Positions 27,738-38,365 of a stretch of DNA of 51,109 bases are shown here, piece after piece. The translations under genes and the position numbers were made by a program. Within the stretch, counting starts at the first letter, position 1. Every line of letters begins with the position of its first letter. The notes under the pieces are model-generated. The model did not search any database. It was not told the origin of the DNA and saw nothing but the letters and a program-made list of their open reading frames with translations. The DNA lies in assembly GCA_026646335.1 (NCBI GenBank), contig JAPKFY010000008.1:1-51109 (forward strand). The letters run 5' to 3'. Source of the DNA: Aequorivita sp. Lineage in GTDB: Bacteria; Bacteroidota; Bacteroidia; Flavobacteriales; Flavobacteriaceae.

Positions 27738-29339
27738 ATGGTCGATAAAAACCAAGCTAGAAAAACGATTTCGGTTGACAAATACGGAATCAAAAACGCA
27801 AAAGTTAAATATCAACTTTCTTCTGAAGAACTTCACGACGAAACTTTGCAAAAAGGGCAAGGAGAAGAGGCCGCTAACGGTGCTTTGTCAGTAAACACAG
27901 GAGAATTTACGGGAAGGTCCCCGAAAGATAGGTTTATTGTAAAAGATGATGTTACGCGCGACAAAGTATGGTGGGGGAACGTAAACATTCCGTTTCCGCC
28001 AGATATGTTTGACAAGCTTTATGACAAGGTTGTTGATTATCTTTCAGAGAAAGAAATTTACGTGCGCGACAGCTATGCTTGCGCAGACGAAAACTACAAG
28101 CTCAACATCAGAGTTATTAACGAGACGCCTTGGTGCAATCTATTTGCCCATAACATGTTTCTTCGTCCAACTGAAGAAGAATTGGCATCTTTTGATCCCG
28201 AATGGCTTCTTGTTAATGCACCCGGATTTTTAGCAGATCCTGAGGTTGATGGAACACGTCAACATAATTTTGCCATCCTTAATTTCACGCGTAAAATTGC
28301 CTTGATTGGCGGTACAGGTTATACCGGTGAAATTAAAAAGGGTATTTTTTCGGCACTAAATTTTATTATGCCGGTAGATAAAAACACCTTGCCAATGCAC
28401 TGTTCGGCGAATGTTGGCAATAATGGAGAAACGGCAATTTTCTTCGGGCTTTCAGGTACGGGTAAAACTACACTTTCAGCAGATCCAGAACGAAATTTGA
28501 TAGGCGATGATGAACACGGCTGGACACCAGACAATACGATTTTTAATTTTGAAGGTGGATGTTATGCGAAGGTTATAAACCTTTCAGAAGAAAACGAACC
28601 GGATATTTTTAATGCAATAAAACCCGGAGCGCTGCTTGAAAACGTTGTGATGGACGCAGATGGAAACATAGATTTTGCAGATATTTCTATCACCCAAAAT
28701 ACGCGTGTAAGTTATCCAATCTATCACATCAACAACATTCAAGTGCCTTCCATTGGCCACAACCCGAAAAATATTTTCTTTTTGACGGCTGATGCTTTTG
28801 GCGTTTTGCCTCCAATTTCAAAATTGACTCCAGGACAGGCTGCTTATCACTTCATTAGTGGTTATACTGCTAAAGTTGCTGGAACAGAAGAAGGAATCAA
28901 CGAACCTACGCCAAACTTTTCAGCGTGCTTTGGTGCGCCTTTTATGCCGCTTCACCCAACGGAATACGCCGAAATGTTAAGCAAAAAGATGAAGGCTGCC
29001 GGGGTTAATGTATGGTTGGTAAACACAGGATGGACCGGTGGTCCTTATGGAGTGGGGAGCAGAATGAAATTGAAATACACCCGTGCAATGATTGCCGCTG
29101 CTTTGGAAGGAAAATTAAAAGATGTGGAATTTGAGAAACACCCAATTTTCAATCTGATGATGCCAAAATCCTGTCCGAACGTTCCCTCGGAAATATTAAA
29201 TCCAAAGGAAACTTGGAAGAACAAAAAGGCGTATGATATTCAAGCTAAAGAATTGGCAAACTCTTTCAAAGAGAACTTTGCTAAATTTGAAACCTATGCA
29301 AATGATGAAATTCTTGCTGGAGCTCCCGCTTCCGAATAA
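27738..29339 (+). CDS. pckA: Phosphoenolpyruvate carboxykinase (ATP)
   Basis: GEFTGRSPKDRFIV, FFGLSGTGKTTLSADPERNLIGDDEHGW; TACTTTTG promoter at 27706-27713 places the start at 27738. Confidence 0.97.
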   Translation: MVDKNQARKTISVDKYGIKNAKVKYQLSSEELHDETLQKGQGEEAANGALSVNTGEFTGRSPKDRFIVKDDVTRDKVWWGNVNIPFPPDMFDKLYDKVVDYLSEKEIYVRDSYACADENYKLNIRVINETPWCNLFAHNMFLRPTEEELASFDPEWLLVNAPGFLADPEVDGTRQHNFAILNFTRKIALIGGTGYTGEIKKGIFSALNFIMPVDKNTLPMHCSANVGNNGETAIFFGLSGTGKTTLSADPERNLIGDDEHGWTPDNTIFNFEGGCYAKVINLSEENEPDIFNAIKPGALLENVVMDADGNIDFADISITQNTRVSYPIYHINNIQVPSIGHNPKNIFFLTADAFGVLPPISKLTPGQAAYHFISGYTAKVAGTEEGINEPTPNFSACFGAPFMPLHPTEYAEMLSKKMKAAGVNVWLVNTGWTGGPYGVGSRMKLKYTRAMIAAALEGKLKDVEFEKHPIFNLMMPKSCPNVPSEILNPKETWKNKKAYDIQAKELANSFKENFAKFETYANDEILAGAPASE

Positions 29340-29362
29340 TTTCTGAAAATAATTCATAAACA

Positions 29363-29397
29363 AAAAGGCTTGCCAATGTGGCAAGCCTTTTTTATTT
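29363..29397 (+). terminator. Intrinsic terminator after pckA
   Basis: aaaggcttgcc-aatgt-ggcaagccttttttatt. Confidence 0.9.
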
Positions 29398-29411
29398 GCA
29401 ATTAATCGATC

Positions 29412-30161
29412 TTATTTTTTGTTGTTTACCTCCTTGATGTACTTTTCCAAAGCCATTGTCATAGACGGAGTTTCGGGGGTTGGGGCTTGAATGTCCACAC
29501 GCAGGCCTTCATCTGTAGCGGCTTTTACCGTTGTGTTCCCGAATACTGCTATGCGGGTATCATTTTGTTTGAAATCTGGAAAGTTTTCAAAAAGTGATTG
29601 GATTCCACTTGGGCTAAAAAACACCAATATGTCATAATACACATCGCGAAGGTCTGAAAGGTCGCTGATTACCGTTTTGTAAAATGTTGCTTCTTTCCAA
29701 TCTACTTTTAATTCATTCAATACCTGAGGCACTTCTGGCTTCAATTTATCTGAAGTAGGAAGCAGGAATTTTTCGTTTTTATATTTTTTGATCAGGGGAG
29801 CAAGTTCAGAAAAAGTTCTTTTTCCCACATAAATCTTTCGCTTTCTGTAAACAACATATTTTTGAAGATAGTAAGCTACTGCTTCACTCAAACAAAAATA
29901 TTTCATTGTGTCTGGCACTTTAAAACGAAGCTCGTCGGCAATCCGGAAATAATGGTCCACAGAGTTTCGGCTGGTAAGAATAATTGCCGAATATTGGGTG
30001 AGATCAACTTTTTGGGCTCGAACATCTTTGCCTGACACGCCTTCAACGTGTATAAAAGGGCGGAAATCTATTTTTACCTTTTGCTTTTCGATTAAATCGA
30101 AATAGGGTGAGTTTTCAATTTTAGGCTCGGGCTGGGAAACCAAAATAGTTTTCACTTTCAT
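29412..30161 (-). CDS. hemD: Uroporphyrinogen-III synthase
   Basis: HemD-like fold: SAIILTSRNSVDHYFRIAD, FFSPSGIQSLFENFPDF. Confidence 0.85.
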   Translation of the reverse strand: MKVKTILVSQPEPKIENSPYFDLIEKQKVKIDFRPFIHVEGVSGKDVRAQKVDLTQYSAIILTSRNSVDHYFRIADELRFKVPDTMKYFCLSEAVAYYLQKYVVYRKRKIYVGKRTFSELAPLIKKYKNEKFLLPTSDKLKPEVPQVLNELKVDWKEATFYKTVISDLSDLRDVYYDILVFFSPSGIQSLFENFPDFKQNDTRIAVFGNTTVKAATDEGLRVDIQAPTPETPSMTMALEKYIKEVNNKK

Positions 30162-30190
30162 AGATATTCCTGATTTTTTAAAATTGTATT

Positions 30191-30853
30191 CTACGAGACA
30201 AAAGTTTTGTAAAGGATAATATAGGGTGCGATTTCAAGTGCGCAAAGATACAAAATAAAATAGAAGAAATTGCTGATTATTAATTTTCCGTTTTTCTTAT
30301 AACTGTACAGCAATGCAATAGAGTTTAGCGCAAGGGCAAAGCCACCAAAAATGAGAAGTGCGTTTGCGGTTGGCGGGTAAATGTAGAGAAAAAAAAGATT
30401 GGCAATGAAAAACAATATGCCCAGAAAATTGCGATAGCTCAACTTTTGATATAGATAATTGTTGATAAGCACATCCAGGGAAAATATATTTCCGACAATT
30501 TTTTCCAAAGAAAATCTTATAAGTACAAAAACACTGTAAGCAGTGCAAATTTGAAGGAATAGCCATTCGTTTTTTTGAACTTCGGAAGGATTGAAAACCT
30601 TAAATAACAAAAAAATAAAAATCGAAACACATATTATTTGTACAACGAAAAGCATCATATTGAAAGGATGGTTCAGTTGGTCATTTTTGCCGTGAACGAA
30701 AAAATACTGATTGGTTATGGGCAGCAACGAAAACTCGTGAAATCTTTTTGGGTAAAAATATTTGGAGAGGGCGAAAAGAACAAAGCAGGCCACCAACAAA
30801 TAAGTGGCCCAATCGGTTGATGTGATAAGTCTTTCGCTGAAATCCACCTTCAA
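30191..30853 (-). CDS. DUF4271 membrane protein
   Basis: Multi-TM protein adjacent to hemD as in other Flavobacteriia. Confidence 0.75.
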   Translation of the reverse strand: MKVDFSERLITSTDWATYLLVACFVLFALSKYFYPKRFHEFSLLPITNQYFFVHGKNDQLNHPFNMMLFVVQIICVSIFIFLLFKVFNPSEVQKNEWLFLQICTAYSVFVLIRFSLEKIVGNIFSLDVLINNYLYQKLSYRNFLGILFFIANLFFLYIYPPTANALLIFGGFALALNSIALLYSYKKNGKLIISNFFYFILYLCALEIAPYIILYKTFVS

Positions 30854-30962
30854 TATTTTTGGTAAAGGTACAGTAAAATAAATTTCCTTTTTGGGGCATC
30901 AATTAGATTTCACTTCACATTTATTTATTCAAAAAAGGGTACATTTGCGCTAAAATTGCAGT

Positions 30963-31712
30963 ATGTCCAAGGCGGTAGTGGTGGTGCCAACCTACAATGA
31001 AATTGAAAATATAGAGCGGCTGTTGCGCACTGTTTTTTCGTTGCAGCGCGAATTTCACATTTTGGTTGTGGATGACAATTCCCCAGACGGTACAGCGCAG
31101 GTTGTTGAAGCAAATCTCAAAATATATCCCGACAGATTATTTATTCTCAAACGCACTGAAAAGAAGGGGTTGGGCTCTGCCTATATAGCAGGTTTCAAAT
31201 GGGCTTTGGAAAATGGATACGATTATATATTTGAAATGGACGCCGATTTTTCACATAATCCCAATGACTTGATTCGGCTATTCAATGCTTGCCATAAAGA
31301 TGGCAATGATATGGCTATTGGCTCACGATATGTGAAAGGCGTAAATGTAGTAAACTGGCCAATGAGCCGAGTTTTAATGTCTTGGTTGGCATCAAAATAT
31401 GTGCGCCTTGTGATGCGGATGGATATTTATGACACTACGGCCGGATTTATATGTTACAAAAGAAAAGTGCTACAGAGAATAAACTTGGACAATATTCGTT
31501 TTGTGGGCTACGCCTTTCAGATTGAAATGAAATTCAAAACCTATATCAGCAAATTCAAGATAAAAGAAGTGCCTGTTATTTTCACGGATCGCACAAAAGG
31601 CGAGTCCAAAATGAGTTCTGGCATTATTTCTGAAGCTATTTTTGGGGTGATTGCAATGAAATTTAAAAGTGTGTTTAACAGAAAAAAATTTAATGAAGCA
31701 TCTTTTCATTAA
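30963..31712 (+). CDS. Polyprenol monophosphomannose synthase (GT2)
   Basis: VVVPTYNEIENIERLL, VVDDNSPDGTA, EMDADFSHNP; TACATTTG promoter at 30940-30947. Confidence 0.92.
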   Translation: MSKAVVVVPTYNEIENIERLLRTVFSLQREFHILVVDDNSPDGTAQVVEANLKIYPDRLFILKRTEKKGLGSAYIAGFKWALENGYDYIFEMDADFSHNPNDLIRLFNACHKDGNDMAIGSRYVKGVNVVNWPMSRVLMSWLASKYVRLVMRMDIYDTTAGFICYKRKVLQRINLDNIRFVGYAFQIEMKFKTYISKFKIKEVPVIFTDRTKGESKMSSGIISEAIFGVIAMKFKSVFNRKKFNEASFH

Positions 31713-31779
31713 ATCTTAATATAGTGGAATATTGAAAGAAGATGTTCCATTTGTCCTAAAAAAAGAATATTATCCATAA

Positions 31780-33120
31780 ATGAAATCAATTTTAATTAAG
31801 AATGCAAATATTGTAAATGAAGGCGAAATCGTAAAAGGCGATGTACTTGTTCAGGATGGACGTATAGCGGAAATTTCTGAAACTATAAGCGCAAAATCTT
31901 CCGATACAAAAGTAATTGACGCTGATGGAAGCTATTTGCTGCCAGGGATGATTGACGACCAAGTGCATTTTCGTGAACCGGGACTGACGCACAAAGCCAA
32001 CATTGAAACCGAATCAAAAGCTGCGGTGGCGGGAGGAATCACTTCTTTCATTGAAATGCCTAACACGGTTCCGCAGGCTACAACTATTGAATTGCTTGAA
32101 GAGAAATTCGATATCGCTTCAAAAACTTCTTGGGCCAATTATTCCTTTATGTTCGGTGGAACCAATGATAATTTGGACGAAATTTTGAAAGTTGATCCGC
32201 AGAAAGTAGCTGGGTTGAAACTCTTTTTGGGCTCCTCCACGGGCAATATGTTGGTAGATGATCCAAAAATTTTAGAAGAAATCTTCAGCAAAACCAATCT
32301 GCTCATTTCCGCCCATTGCGAAGATGAAACAACCATAAAACAAAATCTTGAAAAGTATAAAGCGGAATATGGCGAAGATATTCCAATGGAACTTCACCCA
32401 AAAATCCGCAGCGTGGAAGCCTGTTATATTTCCTCTTCAAAAGCTATAAAACTCGCTGAAAAAACTGGGGCGCGCCTTCATGTTTTTCATCTTTCCACAG
32501 AAAAGGAAACGCATCTTTTCAGCAATAAAAAACCGCTTTCCGAAAAGAAAATCACAGCTGAGGTTTGCATTCACCATTTGTGGTTTACGGATGAAGACTA
32601 CAAAACCAAAGGCACCAAAATAAAATGGAACCCGGCCGTGAAAACTGAAAAGGACAGGGATGGATTGCTAAAAGCACTGCTGGACGATAGAATTGACGTG
32701 ATTGCCACAGACCATGCGCCACACACTTTAGAAGAAAAAAACAATAAATATCTAAATGCTCCATCGGGCGGACCCTTAGTGCAGCACGCTTTGGTGGCAC
32801 TTTTGGAAATGTATCACAAAGGAAAAATTTCTTTGGAAAAAATTGTGGAAAAAACGGCACATAACCCTGCGATTCTGTTTCAAATAAAAGAACGCGGTTT
32901 TATCCGAGAAGGCTTTAAAGCAGACTTGGTTTTGGTCGATCTCAATTCACCTTGGACCGTTAAAAAGGAAAACCTGCTCTATAAATGCGGGTGGTCGCCT
33001 TTTGAAGGTGCAATTTTTAAATCACGGGTTACGCATACTTTTGTGAACGGTATTGTGGTTTATGAAAATTCAAAATTCCCCAACAAGAGCAATCCGGAAA
33101 GACTTACCTTTAACAGATAA
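31780..33120 (+). CDS. pyrC: Dihydroorotase
   Basis: LPGMIDDQVHFREPGLTHKANIETESKAAVAGGIT, VIATDHAPH. Confidence 0.93.
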   Translation: MKSILIKNANIVNEGEIVKGDVLVQDGRIAEISETISAKSSDTKVIDADGSYLLPGMIDDQVHFREPGLTHKANIETESKAAVAGGITSFIEMPNTVPQATTIELLEEKFDIASKTSWANYSFMFGGTNDNLDEILKVDPQKVAGLKLFLGSSTGNMLVDDPKILEEIFSKTNLLISAHCEDETTIKQNLEKYKAEYGEDIPMELHPKIRSVEACYISSSKAIKLAEKTGARLHVFHLSTEKETHLFSNKKPLSEKKITAEVCIHHLWFTDEDYKTKGTKIKWNPAVKTEKDRDGLLKALLDDRIDVIATDHAPHTLEEKNNKYLNAPSGGPLVQHALVALLEMYHKGKISLEKIVEKTAHNPAILFQIKERGFIREGFKADLVLVDLNSPWTVKKENLLYKCGWSPFEGAIFKSRVTHTFVNGIVVYENSKFPNKSNPERLTFNR

Positions 33121-33551
33121 TGAAGCAATCGATAGTTTTTATAATATTCGCTTTAAGTCTCTTTGGCTGTCAGGAGGTAAACCAACCTGAAAAGCCCAAA
33201 AACCTTATAGCCAAAGATAAAATGATCGATATACTTACGGAAACCTATTTGGATAATGCCGCAAGAAGTGTGGACAATAGGTCAATTATTTCAAAAGGCA
33301 TCAAAATGGATTCCATGGTCTATAAAAATTTTGGGATAGATAGTTTGCAGTTCGCAAAAAGCAATGCGTTTTATGCTGCTGATGTGAACACCTATATGGA
33401 AATTGTTCGAGAGGTTGAAACTAGACTTACCGCAATGCAGCAAAAAATGGACAGTATTTGGGAAAAGGAGTGGGTCCGAAAAGATAGTATCAAGCGCTCA
33501 TTGAAGGAGAATAAAACGGAAACAGAGCCTGTAAAAGACAGTTTAATTTGA
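33120..33551 (+). CDS. DUF4296 lipoprotein
   Basis: Lipobox LSLFGCQ; KDKMIDILTETYLDNAARS. Confidence 0.85.
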   Translation: MKQSIVFIIFALSLFGCQEVNQPEKPKNLIAKDKMIDILTETYLDNAARSVDNRSIISKGIKMDSMVYKNFGIDSLQFAKSNAFYAADVNTYMEIVREVETRLTAMQQKMDSIWEKEWVRKDSIKRSLKENKTETEPVKDSLI

Positions 33552-34553
33552 TGCTTTCCCACTTTCTTTTGCAATTCTTTCCAGTGTTTCCTGGGTGGAT
33601 GTAAATTGAAAACCAAGTTCGTTTTTTATTTTAGAAGCATCGTAGAGCGATGATGAAAACATGGACCTAACGTTAGTTTTTATAATCCTTCTTTTGGTTC
33701 TGAAAAATTTATTCGACAGCCAATCCAATTTGCTCAGAAAAAGCATAACTCTTTTTGACAGTTTTTTTGTCGGCGGTTTTTTTCCAAATAAAGGGGCTAG
33801 TTTGGAGAGCAGTTTCTTATAAGTAATATTTTCGCTAACCAAAATAAATTGCTCGTTTTTTGTTTCAGAATCCATCAGATTAATCATCACTTTTGCCACA
33901 TCTTGGACATCAACGATGCCCATTGCTCCTGAAGGATAAAATGGAATGCCTTTGGCTGCCAAAGAAATGATGACACTGCTTCCACCACCGTCAGGCGATG
34001 TTCCCAAAATGATACCAGGATTAACGATTACTGCGTCTAAACCTTCCTGTGTGCCACGCCAGACTTCCATCTCGGCGCCGTATTTTGTGATGGTATAGAC
34101 GCTGTTTTTTTTACCGGGATTCCAAGGGGTTTCTTCGGTAATCAATTGATTGTGTAAATTACTTCCCAAAGTGGTGACCGAACTTACATAACAGAGTTTT
34201 TCAATTTTATTCGCCAAGCAGAGGTTCACAATATTTGCCGTACCTTCAATATTTGTTTTTTTGAGTACGTTATATTTTGAAGGGTTGAAAGTTATGAAAG
34301 CTGCACAATGGTAAACTCTTGTAATATTCTCAAAGGCAGCCGTAAGTGCAGGGATTTCTGTAATGTTGGCTTCAGTCCATTCAATTCTATTGAAAAGTGA
34401 ATCCACTTCGGAAGTATAAAGCGCAAAAACCTTCTTTACAGAACCGATGTCAGCATTCTTCCTATGAATTGCGCGCACCCGCTCGTTTTTCTTCAAAAGA
34501 AAACACAACAGATGCGAACCCACCAAACCTGTACCGCCAGTTACTAAAATCAT
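33543..34553 (-). CDS. NAD-dependent epimerase/dehydratase
   Basis: MILVTGGTGLVGSHLLCFLL, YTITKYGAEMEVWRG. Confidence 0.92.
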   Translation of the reverse strand: MILVTGGTGLVGSHLLCFLLKKNERVRAIHRKNADIGSVKKVFALYTSEVDSLFNRIEWTEANITEIPALTAAFENITRVYHCAAFITFNPSKYNVLKKTNIEGTANIVNLCLANKIEKLCYVSSVTTLGSNLHNQLITEETPWNPGKKNSVYTITKYGAEMEVWRGTQEGLDAVIVNPGIILGTSPDGGGSSVIISLAAKGIPFYPSGAMGIVDVQDVAKVMINLMDSETKNEQFILVSENITYKKLLSKLAPLFGKKPPTKKLSKRVMLFLSKLDWLSNKFFRTKRRIIKTNVRSMFSSSLYDASKIKNELGFQFTSTQETLERIAKESGKASN

Positions 34554-34573
34554 AAGGCGAAAATACTCTTTTT

Positions 34574-34610
34574 GAAATCGAAATCGAAATCGAAATCCAA
34601 ATCGAAATTG
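34574..34610. repeat. Hexanucleotide tandem repeat (GAAATC)n
   Basis: gaaatcgaaatcgaaatcgaaatccaaatcgaaatt: four perfect units plus two degenerate. Confidence 0.9.
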
Positions 34611-34783
34611 ACATTCGTGAATATTGATTACTGGGCCCTTCCAAATTACTTAAGACAAACTTCGGCTAAGTATAAATATTGTCCCGAATTCTCGAGATTG
34701 AACCTTGAATCTTTAAGAGAGAACCCTATCTTTGCATCCTCATACTCCAAAAACTTGACGACGGAGTAAAAATTTTACAAAAA

Positions 34784-36082
34784 ATGGAGCTGAAAAATTT
34801 CGTTGAAGAGCTACAATGGCGCGGCATGATACATGATGTAATGCCCGAAACCGAAACACACCTTATGGAAACCATGCGCGCTGCCTATGTGGGTTTTGAC
34901 CCCACGGCAGATTCATTGCACATTGGTAATTTGGTGCCTATAATGCTTTTGTCATTCTATCAACGCTGTGGTCATAAACCGGTTGCATTGGTTGGTGGTG
35001 CCACGGGAATGATTGGTGATCCTTCTGGGAAAAGTGCCGAACGGAATCTGCTAGATGAAGCTGCTTTGCGCCACAATCAGGAATGTGTGAAAAACCAGCT
35101 TTCACAGTTTTTGGATTTTTCTTCGGGAGCTAAAAACCAAGCCGTGCTTGTTAATAATTACGACTGGATGAAGGAGTTTTCGTTTCTCGATTTCATCAGA
35201 AATGTGGGCAAGCACATTACCGTAAACTATATGATGGCGAAAGATTCCGTCAAGACCAGATTGAGCGGTGAAAGCGCAGACGGACTTTCGTTTACTGAAT
35301 TCACCTATCAATTGATCCAAGGCTACGATTTTCTTCACTTATACAGAAATTTGAATTGCACACTGCAAATGGGCGGCAGTGACCAATGGGGAAATATCAC
35401 CACGGGCACTGAACTTATACGCAGAATTGCTGGCGGAAAAGGCTATGCACTAACTTGTCCGTTGATCACAAAAAGTGACGGCAGCAAGTTTGGAAAAAGT
35501 GAAGGCGGAAATGTTTGGTTGGATGCCAATAGAACTTCACCGTACAAATTTTACCAATATTGGCTAAACACTAGCGATGACGATGCCGAAAAGTATATCA
35601 AGATTTTTACTTTTCTCGATAAGGAAACTATAGAAAGTTTAGTTGCCGAACACAAAGAAGCACCGCATTTGCGATTGCTTCAAAAGCGCTTGGCACAAGA
35701 AGTTACCACGACTGTTCACAGTGCTGAAGAATTTGAAAATGCCGTGAAAGCTTCCGAAATATTGTTTGGAAATTCCACCTCTGAAGATTTGAAAACGCTT
35801 GATGAAAAAACCTTTCTAGATGTTTTTGAAGGCGTGCCGCAAGCAGAAATTTCAAGAGAAGAATTTAAAAACGGACTTGATATTATTGGTGCATTGGCTG
35901 AAAAAACTGGATTTTTGAAATCCAATGGGGAAGCCCGACGTGCTTTGAAGGAAAATTCAATTTCAGTGAACAAAGAAAAAGTTTCCGATGATTTTACCGT
36001 TTCCGAAAACGATTTGATCAATGGGCAATTCGTTTTACTACAACGCGGAAAGAAGAATTATTTTATTATTAAAGTAGTTTAG
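34784..36082 (+). CDS. tyrS: Tyrosyl-tRNA synthetase
   Basis: [50 protein letters not shown] promoter at 34727-34734. Confidence 0.97.
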   Translation: MELKNFVEELQWRGMIHDVMPETETHLMETMRAAYVGFDPTADSLHIGNLVPIMLLSFYQRCGHKPVALVGGATGMIGDPSGKSAERNLLDEAALRHNQECVKNQLSQFLDFSSGAKNQAVLVNNYDWMKEFSFLDFIRNVGKHITVNYMMAKDSVKTRLSGESADGLSFTEFTYQLIQGYDFLHLYRNLNCTLQMGGSDQWGNITTGTELIRRIAGGKGYALTCPLITKSDGSKFGKSEGGNVWLDANRTSPYKFYQYWLNTSDDDAEKYIKIFTFLDKETIESLVAEHKEAPHLRLLQKRLAQEVTTTVHSAEEFENAVKASEILFGNSTSEDLKTLDEKTFLDVFEGVPQAEISREEFKNGLDIIGALAEKTGFLKSNGEARRALKENSISVNKEKVSDDFTVSENDLINGQFVLLQRGKKNYFIIKVV

Positions 36083-36103
36083 TAAATGATGGTTTAAGCA
36101 AAT

Positions 36104-36138
36104 AAAAAATCCCCGGCAAAGTCTGCGCGGGGATTTTT
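36104..36138 (+). terminator. Intrinsic terminator after tyrS
   Basis: aaaatccccg...cggggattttt. Confidence 0.9.
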
Positions 36139-36250
36139 CGATTAACTAACCAACCAAATTATGAAAAATAATCACTTTTTCATGTTTTCTTGGTCGAAGG
36201 ATTTATAATAAACTTACATTTTATTTCAACGGAGAGTGTTAAAAATTTCC

Positions 36251-37237
36251 CTATAAAACCATCAAATTGCAGCCGCGTATATCGCTGTTGTCAAACCGTC
36301 CCAAAACTTCAAAAGTGCCATCAGCAAAAGTTTTTCCCAAGTCTTGGGTTGCAATGAAGGAACAGGAATATAGGTTTGCCAAATCAATCACGTTAATTCC
36401 TCCTGTTTTACCAACTTTATAAGATAGCGCATCTTCGGGATCGCGTGTTAAGACTTTCATCCAGGGTGGGCAGGAAAAAAGGCCATTGCCAACCGAATAT
36501 GCCTGGGAGAGCAGCTCCGTCATTCCATATTCGCTATGGATTTTTTTAACACCAAAACCGTTTTTTAAAATTTGGTGCAGTTCCTCTTTTATCATTTCCT
36601 TTCTTCGGCCTTTCATTCCGCCAGTTTCCATCACTATTGTGTTTTTAAGTTGAAAACCGTTTTTTTCAATAAAATCGAGTAGAGCATAAGAAACACCAAT
36701 AAGTATCGTACTTTGATTGTTTCTATCCAATAAATCCAACTTTTCTATCAGCGCATCCATTTCATATAAATAAAAACCACTGTTTGGATTGTCGCTTTTT
36801 TCAATTAAACTTTCAACCATATAAATCAATGAAGAGCCTTCGCGCTCCAAATAGGAGGGCAGCAGTGCCAAAATAGCAAAGTCTGAAGGTTTGCCATACT
36901 GTCTTTCAAAGGCTTTGAGAAAACTTTTTTCGTATAACTTTAAATCGGCGACATAATGTTTACTGGTTATGCTGCCCGTGGTGCCGCTGCTTGTGAAGAT
37001 TATTTCTTCGGATAGATTTTCAGCGATTATTTTATGGCTTTTGAAAAACTGAATTGGCAGAAAAGGAATGTTGTCAATTGTTTTTACTTCGATAGAATTT
37101 ATGTTTAACAGATTGCAGAAAGTGCGATAAACAGGAACGTTTTCATACTGAAAGCGGAATACTTCCAGCGCAAGACGTTCAAAATCTTCGAGGGTACTGA
37201 TATTAAAAATTTCCTTTTCCAGCATATTTTTCAACAA
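36251..37237 (-). CDS. LuxE-like acyl-protein synthetase / acyltransferase
   Basis: VPFLPIQFFKSHKI-type region, FTSSGTTGSITSKHY, SEYGMTELLSQAYS. Confidence 0.85.
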   Translation of the reverse strand: MLKNMLEKEIFNISTLEDFERLALEVFRFQYENVPVYRTFCNLLNINSIEVKTIDNIPFLPIQFFKSHKIIAENLSEEIIFTSSGTTGSITSKHYVADLKLYEKSFLKAFERQYGKPSDFAILALLPSYLEREGSSLIYMVESLIEKSDNPNSGFYLYEMDALIEKLDLLDRNNQSTILIGVSYALLDFIEKNGFQLKNTIVMETGGMKGRRKEMIKEELHQILKNGFGVKKIHSEYGMTELLSQAYSVGNGLFSCPPWMKVLTRDPEDALSYKVGKTGGINVIDLANLYSCSFIATQDLGKTFADGTFEVLGRFDNSDIRGCNLMVL

Positions 37238-37264
37238 CGAAATATCATTTCAAAAATAGGTAAA

Positions 37265-37300
37265 TAAAAAAGCTCCTGCCGAAACAGGAGCTTTAAAAAA
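37265..37300 (-). terminator. Intrinsic terminator (T-rich on both sides)
   Basis: aaaaaagctcctg-ccgaaa-caggagctttaaaaaaaa. Confidence 0.85.
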
Positions 37301-37316
37301 AATATTTTATAACGGA

Positions 37317-38144
37317 TTACTTAACAACCAATTTTTTGGTAGTCGAAGATTTTCCTTGCTCGATTTTCAATATGTAAATACCACTGTTTAAAGTTGAAAT
37401 GTCTAATCTTTCGCCATTTAATGTGGTTTTTATAACTTGTTTTCCCAATACATCAAATACTGAAATACTCTTCGTTCCACTTATTTTTGAGTATATATAT
37501 AAATAACCATTTGTAGCAGGGTTAGGAAATATCTTGAACCTATCTATTTGTGATTGGTTAATGCCCAATACGCACGCATTTTCAGCGCGCAATGTTGGTA
37601 GGGTCACACAAAAACTTCCGGCGCCATCACTTTGAATTGATTCCGTTTCCTTGTTTCCATTAAGATCTTCATCATATTGGACGGTTTGGTTTAGTCCTGC
37701 CAATAGCTCAGGATCATCGTCATCGTCGGTTCCGTAAACAATTGCATCAATCAAGTTTACGCTTGTAACGGGCGTTCCATTTGGGAAATTACTGGCACTG
37801 TCTTGATAAATAGCAATAGCATCAGGCCCATTTTGTATGGTGTTGCTGGTTCCAATAGAAATGTCAACTCCGGGTGTTGCACTACTGCCAATGATGAAAA
37901 ATCCCTCTGAATCTGTAACATACCCTGTTAAATCTACAGTTTTGTAGCTTTCGTCGTCTGAACCATTATAAAATACCACAATGTAACCTTCTAATGAGAA
38001 GTTTGGGGAATCGGACAGAATTTCAACAAATTCTGTAACATCGGTTCCAGTTTGATCTACATCCACTTCATTTATGCCTATTTGCGAAAAAGAAACGGTA
38101 CAGAACAATAAGCTTGCAATAAGAGTAATTGTTTTCATAACCAT
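37317..38144 (-). CDS. Secreted lamin-tail-domain-like protein with T9SS type A sorting domain
   Basis: Signal peptide, INEVDVDQTGTDVTEFVEI...; C-terminal FKIFPNPATNGYLYIYS...TTKKLVVK. Confidence 0.8.
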   Translation of the reverse strand: MVMKTITLIASLLFCTVSFSQIGINEVDVDQTGTDVTEFVEILSDSPNFSLEGYIVVFYNGSDDESYKTVDLTGYVTDSEGFFIIGSSATPGVDISIGTSNTIQNGPDAIAIYQDSASNFPNGTPVTSVNLIDAIVYGTDDDDDPELLAGLNQTVQYDEDLNGNKETESIQSDGAGSFCVTLPTLRAENACVLGINQSQIDRFKIFPNPATNGYLYIYSKISGTKSISVFDVLGKQVIKTTLNGERLDISTLNSGIYILKIEQGKSSTTKKLVVK

Positions 38145-38365
38145 CTGTTTTTAAGTTATTTAACTAAAGCTATAAAAAAATATTCAATTTAAAAAGACTA
38201 AATACTAATTTATTTTTAAATGTGTTTTACGTCTAAAATTGATGCCAATGGTCGTGACTTTCAATGTTATTAAACGGTTATTATAACATTAACAATAAGC
38301 GTGCTGAATTTTACTGAGGTTAATTAATAGTATCTTTGAAGCATTAGAAAAGATTCATTTTTAAT

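Noticed and set aside
34572-34769. 65-aa ORF starting MKSKSKSKSKSK
   Set aside because: Translation of the GAAATC hexamer repeat running into the tyrS leader
36104-36138. Considered as a structured RNA
   Set aside because: A simple perfect GC stem with a U run after tyrS is adequately explained as a terminator
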